DNA of 64,000 bases, from assembly GCF_039645965.1 (NCBI RefSeq), contig NZ_CP147917.1, positions 1,798,001-1,862,000 of the forward strand, in the 5' to 3' direction. Every line of letters begins with the position of its first letter. The stretch's first letter is position 1. The position numbers were made by a program, and so were the translations under genes. Below the pieces are notes generated by a model. The model saw only the letters and a program-made list of their open reading frames with translations. It had not been told where the DNA came from and ran no database searches. The DNA is from Sulfurimonas sp. HSL3-2 (GTDB lineage Bacteria; Campylobacterota; Campylobacteria; Campylobacterales; Sulfurimonadaceae). This document shows, piece after piece, positions 51,959 to 60,895 of this stretch.

Positions 51959-53804
51959 TATCCTTCTGAGCTTTGCTTGATTTGAGTTTATATATATGTG
52001 CCGGAGTGTTTAGATTCAGTCGTTGCAGCCACTTTTTCTCCTCTTTATCACTCATACTCTCTTTATCGACTTGGGAAGTTACAGCACTGTTTTCTAGCTG
52101 CTTTTGCTCCTCTTTGTCACTTTTTTTGCTTTGATTCATATCTTGAGTTTTCTCTTTGTTCTGCTCATCCCTGCTTTGCTGCTTGTTCTCTTGAGAGGAG
52201 TTCTCCTCTTTGTCTGACTTTTGATCTTTTGGCGGTTCTTTTGAACTGTTTTGCTGCTGTTTGTCCTGATCTTTTTTCTCTTGATCGCCGTTTTTGTTTT
52301 GTTTGTCTTGGCTCTGTTTATTTTGATCCTGCTGATCTTTATTTTGATCGCTTTTTTGGTTTTGGTTTTGGTTATTTTTCTGGTTTTTCTGTTTTTGCTT
52401 GTCCTGCTTTTTATCCTGTTTCTTTTGTAACAGCTTCTCTACTATCTCTTTGTTCTCTTTTGCATCATCGTCATCTTTTAAAGCAAGAGAGTTCTTGTAA
52501 GTGTCTAGCGCCTTTTGCAATTCGCCCGATTTTGCATAAGAGTTCGCAAGATTATAAAGCACTCCCGCTTGCTTGTCTTTATCTGCAAAATGTACGTTGC
52601 TGTATGCCTGCACGGCTTTTTTATACTTTTTGTCTTTATAAAAGGAAGATGCAAGGTTATAGTTTGCCTCGTTCGTATCGTGATCCTTCACATATTTATC
52701 ATACAAAGAACTGCTCGTTTTATAATCTCCGCTCTCATACGATTTTTTAGCATCATCAAGAAGTTTAAAATCCATGATGCCGGCATAAGAGGGAACAGAT
52801 GCAGATAACAGCAACGTTATCAAGAACAGACTCGGCAGGTTTACGACCTCGCGCTTGCTCATAGAACTGGTCGCGATCAACAATAAGAACAGAGCTAACC
52901 CTATAGGGATCTGAAACAGCGGGATATATCTTGTGATGGTCTCGGATTTCAGTGTTTTTTGTTTTGTATGCGACTCTATCTGAGAAAGCATCTCTTTTAC
53001 ATCCTTATCGGAGTTCACACCCTCTATATAGACACCTCCCGTACTGGTTGCAAGAGATGAGATGGACTGGTTTAACTTAGAGATCACTATCTTGCCGTTT
53101 TGGGTAATAAAACCATCCTTCTCTTTTATAGGAGCACCTTTTTTAGTTCCGAGGGCTAGGACAAAGACCGTAATATTATGCTCTTTTGCATAGGCTATCT
53201 CTTGAGAGAAGTCCTCATTGTCCCCGCCGTCGCTAAAAAGCAGCAGATATCTGTTTTTCTGCTCTTTTAGGCTCTCGTTCACAGAGTATAAAAGCTGCAT
53301 CAGGTCGGTTCCTTTTTCCGTTATGGAACTTGGTTCGAGTTGTCTGACTAAAAAAGAGACCGCATCATGATCAAAACTAAGCGGTGAGACAAGATAGCTT
53401 GACTTGGCAAACGCCACGACTCCTATCCGCTCGTTAGGTGCTGCATTTAAAAGTTCAAGTATCTTATGTTTTGCCAGTTCCAGACGTGAAGGATAGACAT
53501 CTTCTGCAAGCATGGAGTCCGAGATATCAAGCCCTATCATGATATCCGCGCTCTTTGCTTTTATCTCGACTTTTCCGTTTGGAATAGAAGGCTGTGCAAG
53601 TGCTAGGATCAGCAGCGATGCAATGATAAAAAAGAGTGCATTTCTGGCTTTTAGGCTCATTCTCTTAGAGTTTACACGAAGTTTTTCCATCACCTCTTCT
53701 GAAAAAAAGACCCCCTGTCTGTCTTTCTGCGTCAAAAGAAGTCCAAAGAGTGCAATAAGAGGAAGGATCATATAGTATATAAATTCAGGATGTAAAAATG
53801 TCAT
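51936..53804 (-). CDS. VWA/TPR protein (BatB-BatC fusion type)
   Basis: 622 residues. There are two N-terminal helices (about 7-25 and 55-75), a VWA domain with an intact MIDAS DISDSML at about 92-98, a third helix at about 300, TPR repeats over about 340-450, and a tail of about 150 residues dominated by Gln, Lys, Asn and Asp (runs like DQQDQNKQSQDKQ). It should sit in the membrane as the metal-ion-binding partner of MoxR. The BatB and BatC parts, separate in Bacteroides, are fused. The opposite strand carries an artefact ORF over the tail. Confidence 0.9.
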   Translation of the reverse strand: MTFLHPEFIYYMILPLIALFGLLLTQKDRQGVFFSEEVMEKLRVNSKRMSLKARNALFFIIASLLILALAQPSIPNGKVEIKAKSADIMIGLDISDSMLAEDVYPSRLELAKHKILELLNAAPNERIGVVAFAKSSYLVSPLSFDHDAVSFLVRQLEPSSITEKGTDLMQLLYSVNESLKEQKNRYLLLFSDGGDNEDFSQEIAYAKEHNITVFVLALGTKKGAPIKEKDGFITQNGKIVISKLNQSISSLATSTGGVYIEGVNSDKDVKEMLSQIESHTKQKTLKSETITRYIPLFQIPIGLALFLLLIATSSMSKREVVNLPSLFLITLLLSASVPSYAGIMDFKLLDDAKKSYESGDYKTSSSLYDKYVKDHDTNEANYNLASSFYKDKKYKKAVQAYSNVHFADKDKQAGVLYNLANSYAKSGELQKALDTYKNSLALKDDDDAKENKEIVEKLLQKKQDKKQDKQKQKNQKNNQNQNQKSDQNKDQQDQNKQSQDKQNKNGDQEKKDQDKQQQNSSKEPPKDQKSDKEENSSQENKQQSRDEQNKEKTQDMNQSKKSDKEEQKQLENSAVTSQVDKESMSDKEEKKWLQRLNLNTPAHIYKLKSSKAQKDNENEKPW

Positions 53805-54730
53805 TCATGCCCCCTTTTATTCATAAGGTAGACATAAAGCATCAAAGAGAGAAGGCCGATAAAAAGCGGATAAAAGTAGAAATATTTCACATTCGTAAAA
53901 CTTTGCGATTTTATCTCCGACTTTTCTAGCTTGTCGATGTCGTCATAGATGGCCTGAAGCTGAGAAGCGTTACCCGCACCATAAGCTTTTGCCCCCGTCT
54001 CCTTAGCGATCTTGAGTAAAAGATTCTGATCAAACTCACCGGGATTGCCTATGCCTATGGTATAGACTTCTATCTTCTCTTTTTTTGCCATATCGAGTGC
54101 TACATGTAAGGGTATCTTTGTGGCTTCGGGGGTATTGTATCCGTCAGTCAAAAGTATGGCTATCTTTGTCTTTGCTTTTGAATTTTTAAGAAGGTTCACA
54201 CCCTGAGCAAGCGAGTCATAAAGTGCCGTATAACGACCAGCAATGGAGATATAGAGCTGATCGACGACTTTTTGAAGTATATTCTTGTCATAAGTAAGCG
54301 GTGAAGCGATAAAGGAGTAAGCACCAAAGACCACGACACCAAGATTGTCGTTTTTTCTTTTAACGATAAAATCCTTTACTATGTTCTTTACTACATCGAA
54401 CTTTGTTGCATTGATATTTGTAGTATCAAAACCTTGCGTACTCATAGATTCTGAACTATCGAGTATCAGTGCTATATCGTAACCCTGTTTTGGAGCGATC
54501 TCATAGGGTTCATCTTTTACCGGTGACATAAATGCAAGTATCAGCATAACGATCGAGAGCCATTTGAGTAAAAAAAGCAGTCTAGATTTACCAAGCGTGT
54601 CTTTTGCAAACTGCTGTGAATGCGGAAAATAAAAAGAGGGAAGTTTCATGCGGCATAAAGTAGCGCATGCTATAAAAAAGAAGATGACAAAAAAGACTTT
54701 AGGATACTCAAAATAGAGACCGTCAAACAT
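53801..54730 (-). CDS. VWA-domain protein (BatA-like)
   Basis: 309 residues: helices at about 10-28 and 50-68, a VWA domain with MIDAS LDSSESMSTQG, and a helix near 288-307. It matches BatA, and its membrane placement is like that of the fusion protein that follows (4-bp overlap). It begins 8 bp before the end of the DUF4381-like gene. Confidence 0.9.
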   Translation of the reverse strand: MFDGLYFEYPKVFFVIFFFIACATLCRMKLPSFYFPHSQQFAKDTLGKSRLLFLLKWLSIVMLILAFMSPVKDEPYEIAPKQGYDIALILDSSESMSTQGFDTTNINATKFDVVKNIVKDFIVKRKNDNLGVVVFGAYSFIASPLTYDKNILQKVVDQLYISIAGRYTALYDSLAQGVNLLKNSKAKTKIAILLTDGYNTPEATKIPLHVALDMAKKEKIEVYTIGIGNPGEFDQNLLLKIAKETGAKAYGAGNASQLQAIYDDIDKLEKSEIKSQSFTNVKYFYFYPLFIGLLSLMLYVYLMNKRGHE

Positions 54731-55124
54731 CTATCATCCCTTTATAGAGTTCAAAATAGCTTTTTGTCTCATCGTCAAAAACCTCTACCTCTTTTTTATA
54801 CTTGTATTTTTCGAGTCTGTCCACTAGATTATGATACATATCCCTGTTTCTCTGAGAGTCCTCTTTAAAGAAATACCCGTATTTCGTTATCTCATAAGCC
54901 GCTCTTTTAGGCTCGGACAGGTCTACATGTAAGAGTTTTTTATATGTGGCTTTTCGCATATTGATACGATTTTTGTTTTTGTACCACTTCAGAAGTAGAT
55001 ATATCCCGCCAAATACTATTATTAAAGATATGACTACCAAAGCACTAAACAGATAGACACTGTGGTCATGTATCTCTAAAAGCGGTTTTATATCTCTTAT
55101 TTTTATATCATCTGGATTCATCAT
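54723..55124 (-). CDS. DUF4381-like small membrane protein
   Basis: 133 residues. After DIKPLLEIHDH (DUF4381-like DIHxP region) comes a membrane helix (about 25-46) and a charged cytoplasmic domain. In Bat operons this family lies between the DUF58 and VWA genes, as here; the function is unknown. It overlaps its neighbours by 4 bp and 8 bp. A CTACATGTAA copy is at 54923. Confidence 0.75.
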   Translation of the reverse strand: MMNPDDIKIRDIKPLLEIHDHSVYLFSALVVISLIIVFGGIYLLLKWYKNKNRINMRKATYKKLLHVDLSEPKRAAYEITKYGYFFKEDSQRNRDMYHNLVDRLEKYKYKKEVEVFDDETKSYFELYKGMIDV

Positions 55125-55951
55125 CTTCTCTCAAATACTCTTCTTAAACTGACACTAGCCGCATCATCGGTATAGATCTTTGTAAACCTGACACCGCTTT
55201 TTCTAAAATTCTCATACAGCTCTTTATCGTGAATATGCACTCTTTTGGCATACTCTTTAACGCTTTTCTCATTAAAGTCACCCTCAAGCACTCCGCCGCT
55301 CTCAGGATCCATTAACGAAGAAAATCCCATTGCAGGAGGGTTTTCTTCCAGTCTGTCACGGACGATAAGTGCGATGACCTCATGTTTCTTAGCCAACACT
55401 TTGATATCGGGTATCTCAAAAAAATCGGCTATTAATATAACAAGGGATTTGCGTTTAAGTCTTCTATATAAACTCTCGACCATAAACTTGTAGTCTGCTT
55501 TCTCGTTTAACGGACTAAAATCGACTATCTGCTCTACGTTTTTTGTGGCAAAACTCATCTTTTTAGTCGGTTTTGAGTGAGCGATGATCCTGTCCGTAAA
55601 GATATATGAACTAAGCAAATCGCCGTTTTTTAAAGTAGAAAAGCTTAGAAGAGCGACAAGTTCGGCTATAAGGTCCTGCTTAAACTTCTTACTTCCGAAG
55701 TAGACACTTCCGTTTAGCATCGATGCTACGACAACATTCAGCTCTCTTTCCTCTTTAAATATCTTTATATAAGGAGACTGCATCTTTGCCGTGATGTTCC
55801 AATCGATGTGACGTATATCATCACCGGGCATATATTCACGAAGCTCTATGAAGTCATACCCCTCCCCTTTAAAGATGGAAGGGTTGTTCCCGCTCATCTC
55901 GCTAAAGACTTGGCGGCGGGCACGGACGAGTATCTTTTTTAGTTTACTCAT
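55121..55951 (-). CDS. DUF58 domain protein
   Basis: 276 residues. GEGYDFIELREYMPGDDIRHIDWN is the DUF58 signature (about 26-50), and the second half is a VWA-like domain with a degenerate MIDAS (LNGSVYFG). It lies between MoxR and the VWA genes, as in all MoxR-type operons, and probably couples the ATPase to its membrane partners. Confidence 0.93.
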   Translation of the reverse strand: MSKLKKILVRARRQVFSEMSGNNPSIFKGEGYDFIELREYMPGDDIRHIDWNITAKMQSPYIKIFKEERELNVVVASMLNGSVYFGSKKFKQDLIAELVALLSFSTLKNGDLLSSYIFTDRIIAHSKPTKKMSFATKNVEQIVDFSPLNEKADYKFMVESLYRRLKRKSLVILIADFFEIPDIKVLAKKHEVIALIVRDRLEENPPAMGFSSLMDPESGGVLEGDFNEKSVKEYAKRVHIHDKELYENFRKSGVRFTKIYTDDAASVSLRRVFERR

Positions 55952-55959
55952 AATAACCT

Positions 55960-56907
55960 CTACGGTATAGGAACTGTTTTTACGATTTTATCTATTATAA
56001 AGTCTGTTGTTATCCCTTCGGCTTCTGCTTCATACGTCAGAACCAAGCGATGGTGCATAACCTCTTTTACGATGTATGCGACATCCACAGGAGTCACGAA
56101 ATCTTTACCTCTTAAAAACGCCATCGCTTTTACGGCTTTGAACATATCTATACTCACACGAGGAGATGCACCGTACTGGATGTACTCTGCTATCTCATCT
56201 AGACCGTACTGAGCCGGATTACGAGAAGCATCTACCAGCGTTATCATATACTCCTCGACCTCAGCGTCCACATGGATAGCTTTTACAGCCTCTTTAAGTT
56301 TTACAAGGTCATCTCTGCTTATGACCGCTGCTATCTGCTCATATTTTCCGCTTGATATTCGTCTTGCGATCTCGAGCTCTTCATCTTTTGTGTTATATCC
56401 GACATCAAGCTTTAACATAAAACGGTCAAGCTGAGCTTCGGGAAGCTGGTATACACCTTCCTGCTCTACCGGGTTTTGCGTAGCCATAACGAAAAAAGGA
56501 GCTTCAAGTTTAAAACTCTCTTCACCTATCGTCACTTGGCGTTCCTGCATCACTTCCAGCAGTGCTGACTGTACTTTTGCCGGAGCACGGTTGATCTCAT
56601 CCGCTAAAAGCAGGTTTGTAAATATAGGACCGCGTTTTATCTTAAACTCATTTGTCTGAGGGTCATATATCTGAGCCCCTAAAATATCCGAAGGTAAAAG
56701 GTCGGGTGTGAACTGTGCACGTTTAAAATTCAACCCCAGACTTTGTGAAAGCGCTTTGACTGTCGTAGTCTTTGCAAGACCGGGAACACCCTCTATAAGT
56801 ATATGTCCTTCGCAAAGAAGTCCAATAAGAAGACCGTCTATCATCTTCTCCTGACCTATAACGACTTTAGCAACCTCATTTTTTATCTCATTAATCTTAG
56901 AAATCAT
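55960..56907 (-). CDS. MoxR-family AAA+ ATPase
   Basis: 315 residues. Walker A is GVPGLAKTTTVKAL (about 40-53), Walker B LLLADEINRAPAKVQSALLE and sensor 1 VMATQNPVEQEG; the C-terminal lid is YGASPRVSIDMFKAVKAMAF. It is a chaperone-like ATPase acting with VWA proteins. As the first gene of the operon, it is transcribed from the region at 56908-57000, which also faces the tRNA promoter. Confidence 0.94.
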   Translation of the reverse strand: MISKINEIKNEVAKVVIGQEKMIDGLLIGLLCEGHILIEGVPGLAKTTTVKALSQSLGLNFKRAQFTPDLLPSDILGAQIYDPQTNEFKIKRGPIFTNLLLADEINRAPAKVQSALLEVMQERQVTIGEESFKLEAPFFVMATQNPVEQEGVYQLPEAQLDRFMLKLDVGYNTKDEELEIARRISSGKYEQIAAVISRDDLVKLKEAVKAIHVDAEVEEYMITLVDASRNPAQYGLDEIAEYIQYGASPRVSIDMFKAVKAMAFLRGKDFVTPVDVAYIVKEVMHHRLVLTYEAEAEGITTDFIIDKIVKTVPIP

Positions 56908-57009
56908 CCACTTTTCCTATTTTGAACATTATTAAAGTATCATCTTTATGACAGTATAACTTAGTAGAAGTAAATAAATGCCAAATAAAACTATTTTTTA
57001 AAAAAACTC

Positions 57010-57038
57010 TTGACATTAAAGGAGAGTTTTACTATAAT
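57010..57038 (+). promoter_or_regulatory. Promoter of the tRNA-Lys/tRNA-Glu unit
   Basis: TTGACA (57010-57015), 17 bp, TATAAT (57033-57038), followed by TCCCGTCC. It starts with the same eight bases as the rRNA promoter (TTGACATT) and matches it for 20 bases from the -10 onward. Confidence 0.9.
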
Positions 57039-57069
57039 TCCCGTCCACAAACAGAGATGTTTGTTTTTT

Positions 57070-57145
57070 GTCTCGTTAGCTCAGCTGGTAGAGCACGTCA
57101 CTTTTAATGATGTGGCCGATGGTTCGAATCCATCACGGGACACCA
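57070..57145 (+). tRNA. tRNA-Lys (anticodon TTT)
   Basis: 76 nt with encoded CCA. The acceptor GTCTCGT pairs with ACGGGAC, the anticodon loop is CTTTTAA with TTT, and the T-arm is GGTTCGAATCC. It is cotranscribed with tRNA-Glu 38 bp on. Its U34 is a substrate of MnmA. Confidence 0.97.
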
Positions 57146-57183
57146 TCGCAAACTTGTTTGCAACACTTATCAACCACAAAAGT

Positions 57184-57258
57184 GGCTCCATCATCTAATG
57201 GTTAGGATTCAAGGTTTTCATCCTTGCCATAGGGGTTCGAATCCCCTTGGAGTCACCA
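57184..57258 (+). tRNA. tRNA-Glu (anticodon TTC)
   Basis: 75 nt with encoded CCA. The acceptor GGCTCCA pairs with TGGAGTC (one G-T), the anticodon loop is TTTTCAT with TTC, and the T-arm is GGGGTTCGAATCCCC. It follows tRNA-Lys in one unit. Confidence 0.97.
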
Positions 57259-57362
57259 CTTTCACTAAAAAACTCCTTTTTAAATTTTATAAGACTTTTA
57301 ATATAGAAACATAACTATTTGGTACATATTTTATCCCCTATTTCGTACTGCTTAAACAACGC

Positions 57363-57392
57363 TTGACTTTCCAATTCCATTAATGATAGAAT
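57363..57392 (+). promoter_or_regulatory. Probable promoter of the gene at 57457
   Basis: TTGACT (57363-57368), 18 bp, TAGAAT (57387-57392). The leader contains an inverted TATATA-CACAG-TATATA-like dyad (about 57405-57422). Confidence 0.55.
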
Positions 57393-57456
57393 CCCCCTAA
57401 TTTTGTATATACACAGTATATAAATCAAATTTTCTACTTCCTAAGGTAAAAATTCC

Positions 57457-58005
57457 ATGAAAGCTTATTCAATCGATCCACAGACAAAAAGTATAGAAGT
57501 CCAAGAATTTGACGGACAGGTGAACAGTATATATACGTTTTTTAACTCGATCCTGGTAGACAGTTCACATATATTAAACGAGCATATAATATACACAGAC
57601 GGAAATGCTCTCAGCACAACTCATACTCCATGTTTTATAGGTCAGCAGTTATTTCTCGGTAAAACACTTATCATCGGACAGAACGGTTTAGAAGAGGTTG
57701 ATGTAAAGATAGGACAAGATGAGTTGGAAAAGCTGATCAACTATGAGATAAACAGTTTTTACAAGAAATGCCTTGACTCTTTAGCTTTACAGGATATCAA
57801 TCTATATAAAACTTTTGAAGTCGATGATAACGGTTCAAAACTGACTTTGAACTACGAATGGGTTATATATACTTTTAATATGGCTGATGTAAAAACACAA
57901 AACTATTTTTTAATCGAACTGGATAAAGTTATAGATGAAGCTAAAAGTATTGAAGAACATTTTCAAAAAATGGCACAGCTTGCCGTAAATGCAGGAAATA
58001 GATAG
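57457..58005 (+). CDS. Unrecognised protein, 182 residues
   Basis: The N-terminal half (MKAYSIDPQTKSIEVQEFDG ... FFIGQQLF-like) faintly resembles small DUF3846-like proteins, but I cannot assign a family. The middle has FIGQQLFLGKTLIIGQNG, and the C-terminus is acidic and helical, with no signal peptide, membrane helix or cysteine cluster. It has its own promoter and ribosome site (AAGGTAAAAATTCC before ATG) and converges on the chemoreceptor gene with 10 bp between stops. It reads as a real, cytoplasmic protein of unknown role. Confidence 0.75.
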   Translation: MKAYSIDPQTKSIEVQEFDGQVNSIYTFFNSILVDSSHILNEHIIYTDGNALSTTHTPCFIGQQLFLGKTLIIGQNGLEEVDVKIGQDELEKLINYEINSFYKKCLDSLALQDINLYKTFEVDDNGSKLTLNYEWVIYTFNMADVKTQNYFLIELDKVIDEAKSIEEHFQKMAQLAVNAGNR

Positions 58006-58015
58006 AGATGACTCT

Positions 58016-59935
58016 CTAGCTATTTAATTTTTTAACCTCTGAAAGCATATTATCCATCAATACAAACAGCTCAGAGCTTGCTGTTTCCATCTCTTTAAAG
58101 TTTCTGATTATCTCATCTTTATGATCAAGTACATTATGCGCCGGATTTGTAGCATCTAAGAACTTCATATTGCCATTAGCATTTTTATGTACTGTCGCAT
58201 GAGGAGCAGAGAACTTAGCATAAGAAGCGGTATGGTCAAATCTCTCTTTACCTTCACCGTCATACCATTTACCAAGACGACATCCATGATGATCGACAAC
58301 AGACAGTACCGGTTTTGCAGTAATAATACTGTTATAAGCACGTGATTTATAAAGGATATGATCGATCTTAGCTAAAACCACGAAGACACTGTTTTCCATG
58401 CTGTAAGATGATTGCACTATGTTTGACGAGTTGTGGCTCAGTTCAGTCAATGTCTCTTCAAAATCGTATATTTTATGTGTAGACTGTTCTACGATATTGC
58501 TCATAGAATCACTACTTACCTGGATCTCACTCATACCCTGCTGCAATGTTTTGATCGATATAGATATCTCGCCAGTCGCTTTATGCGTACGCTCAGCAAG
58601 TTTTCTTACTTCATCTGCAACAACGGCAAAGCCGCGTCCATGTTCACCCGCACGTGCAGCTTCGATAGCAGCATTGAGTGCAAGGAGATTCGTCTGATCT
58701 GCGATATCTGTAATAAGTTCGATTACAGAAGTAATGCTTTCAGCCTGAGAAGCTAGTTCATCTATTGCATGACTGTTGATACTGACCTGCTCTTTTAACG
58801 CTTCAAGCTCTTTGACGATCGATTCTATGTTTTGTTTAGAATCCGTTGCCTGAGATTCCGCATCTCTTGTCGCTTGAGTAACGACTTTCAGTGCTTCAAT
58901 ATTATTTGCCAGGTCATCTTGTATAAGAGTCATACTCTCCGTAACACCTATACTAAGTGCACTCAGCTGAGAATTAAACCCGTCTTGTCTCTTTTTAAAG
59001 TCTTGTTCTTTCATTATATCGATGCTCTCTTTTACAAGCTCGATAGCTTTTACAAACTCACCTTTCATGCCGTTTGAATTTATTTCAAAACTAAAATCGC
59101 CTTTTGAAGCTTTACTAACTGAGTTATGTATCTGATGTACGAAATTCTCGATCTGATCAAGAAGTGAAGATAAAGCGATCCCCATGACACCAAACTCAGT
59201 TGATTCATTTTTCGCTATACCTTCATGACTCAGATTTCCTTCTGCAGTATGTTTCATCATCTCTGTAAAGCTTGCAATGACACTAACGATAGAACGGATA
59301 AGGACTTGAGAGAATATTAAGACTACAACACCTATTGCCAGACCCGATATAAGAGCAAGATATTTATATATAGAAGTGTACTCAGCCATATCATCGCTTG
59401 CGTTGTCTAAGCCGCTCTCTTTCATCTTGACCACTTTTTTAAATTTTTCACGAGATTCCTGTGCAGGCGGAGTCAATGTCGATTTATATACTTTGTAAAT
59501 CCCGTCTTTATCTGTACTTATCTGCGCAGGAGTCAAAGACTTCATTAGTTTAAATGCATTATTTAAGAAAAACATCGTTGATTTTTCTGCATCTTCTATC
59601 AGCTTTAATTCATTATCATCGATAGCCGTTAATTTTAAATTTTGAAAGTTCTTAGATATATTGTCGACTCTTTGAGAGATCATCTCAATATCTTTTGTAT
59701 GATCGCCGCCTAAAATAATATCTCTATCTGTTCTACTGACAAAGTTCATATCTGCTTCGATAGCAAGCGTATATATCTGTCCCTTCACATATTTTTCTTT
59801 TAACATCTGATATTTTGTATCGATGTTGTCCAATACCATATAAACAAATATCGATCCTGAAAATATTGAAAAAGCTACAAATATAAGAAGATAGTTCATC
59901 TTTTTATGTACACTCATATTATTAAAAAACTCCAT
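58016..59935 (-). CDS. Methyl-accepting chemotaxis protein with CZB domain
   Basis: 639 residues: a membrane helix at about 13-32, a periplasmic four-helix-type sensor (about 35-185), a second helix (about 190-212), HAMP-like linker, and a signalling tip with [35 protein letters not shown]. The C-terminus carries a chemoreceptor zinc-binding domain: [23 protein letters not shown] (C552) and PHATVH (H579, H583). CZB domains bind zinc and can sense hypochlorous acid or zinc. No methylation pentapeptide was assigned. Confidence 0.92.
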   Translation of the reverse strand: MEFFNNMSVHKKMNYLLIFVAFSIFSGSIFVYMVLDNIDTKYQMLKEKYVKGQIYTLAIEADMNFVSRTDRDIILGGDHTKDIEMISQRVDNISKNFQNLKLTAIDDNELKLIEDAEKSTMFFLNNAFKLMKSLTPAQISTDKDGIYKVYKSTLTPPAQESREKFKKVVKMKESGLDNASDDMAEYTSIYKYLALISGLAIGVVVLIFSQVLIRSIVSVIASFTEMMKHTAEGNLSHEGIAKNESTEFGVMGIALSSLLDQIENFVHQIHNSVSKASKGDFSFEINSNGMKGEFVKAIELVKESIDIMKEQDFKKRQDGFNSQLSALSIGVTESMTLIQDDLANNIEALKVVTQATRDAESQATDSKQNIESIVKELEALKEQVSINSHAIDELASQAESITSVIELITDIADQTNLLALNAAIEAARAGEHGRGFAVVADEVRKLAERTHKATGEISISIKTLQQGMSEIQVSSDSMSNIVEQSTHKIYDFEETLTELSHNSSNIVQSSYSMENSVFVVLAKIDHILYKSRAYNSIITAKPVLSVVDHHGCRLGKWYDGEGKERFDHTASYAKFSAPHATVHKNANGNMKFLDATNPAHNVLDHKDEIIRNFKEMETASSELFVLMDNMLSEVKKLNS

Positions 59936-60007
59936 TAAATTATCCTTCTTGAGTTTGAATATATTTTTGATTTTATCATATTTTATTATACAAATAACCT
60001 ATATCTG

Positions 60008-60370
60008 TCACCAATCTCTAAATTTTTCAGCCTTATGTTTATCTTTCTTATACTTTCTATTATTTTTCGTTTTTTCGAGTTTATTTGCCTTGTATAAAAT
60101 ATCACTTTTTATATTTTCTATACTTTCTTCAGTTCCTAAATAACCTATCATCTCTTTTACTAAAGATTCTAAATCACTAAATTCTCCCTTATATAAAACT
60201 ACACTTGGAGTCTTTTGAAAATACTTCAGATTGTTCTCTATTTTTTTGTCATAACCCTCTTTTGTTATACCTTCGGGTATAGAAAGATATGATACGACAC
60301 TCTTCAAAAATCTCTCTAAAACTCTTATATATTTTAGCCTCAGCGAGGACTCTACTTTTTTTGACATCAT
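60008..60370 (-). CDS. Unrecognised small basic protein
   Basis: 120 residues, Lys-rich (especially the last 25), with predicted helices and no membrane segment or cysteine motif. LVKEMIGYLGTEESIENIKSDIL is the only patterned stretch. I recognise no family. It starts at one of two adjacent ATGs. It lies between the chemoreceptor gene and the divergent rhodanese gene and may be cotranscribed with the former, 72 bp apart. Confidence 0.6.
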   Translation of the reverse strand: MMSKKVESSLRLKYIRVLERFLKSVVSYLSIPEGITKEGYDKKIENNLKYFQKTPSVVLYKGEFSDLESLVKEMIGYLGTEESIENIKSDILYKANKLEKTKNNRKYKKDKHKAEKFRDW

Positions 60371-60431
60371 TTACCTAATTGTTAATTTACGCAAGTATAA
60401 TTATATAATAAAAACATACAGGACACATTAT

Positions 60432-60827
60432 ATGAAAATATTCATATTATCGTTATTTTTCATAGCGACATCTTTGTTTGCGCAAGTGAATAAAATCTAT
60501 CCGGATAGTACTTTTTTAAATCAAAATATCCCAATAGTCGATATCAGAACAGAAGCAGAATGGAAAGAAACTGGGTTATTAAAAGGTGCTATTCCGATAA
60601 CTTTTTTTGATGAGAGAGGAAGATATAATATTCCTGTTTTTTTAAAAGAATTATCTCAGAAAGTAGATGTCAAAAAACCGTTTGCACTAGTATGCAGAAC
60701 AGGCAGTAGAACAAAACTTGTGTCACAGTTCTTATCGAACGAGCTTGGATATAATGTGTATGACTTCAGCGGCGGGATGATGTATATCATGGGGAAAAAC
60801 CTGCCCATCGTTCCTTATAAAAAATAA
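60432..60827 (+). CDS. Exported rhodanese-like protein
   Basis: 131 residues: a signal peptide (MKIFILSLFFIATSLFAQ, about 1-18) and a single rhodanese domain with the active-site loop CRTGSRT (cysteine near residue 98) and IVDIRTEAEWKETGLLKGA at the start. It is a periplasmic sulfurtransferase-like protein. It could move sulfane sulfur produced by sulfide oxidation, which would fit the sqr gene, but the substrate is unknown. It is divergent from the gene at 60008. Confidence 0.88.
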   Translation: MKIFILSLFFIATSLFAQVNKIYPDSTFLNQNIPIVDIRTEAEWKETGLLKGAIPITFFDERGRYNIPVFLKELSQKVDVKKPFALVCRTGSRTKLVSQFLSNELGYNVYDFSGGMMYIMGKNLPIVPYKK

Positions 60828-60895
60828 TTTTTTTTACTATTTCTGGCATAAAACTTGCTTTGATTCCTATATATAGGAAGATGAGGAGATAATGC

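Noticed and set aside
51998-52750. 250-residue plus-strand frame
   Set aside because: It is antisense to the VWA/TPR gene and arises from its Gln/Lys-rich low-complexity tail; it has no credible start signal or domain.
57010-57198. 62-residue plus-strand frame
   Set aside because: It covers the tRNA promoter, tRNA-Lys and part of tRNA-Glu.
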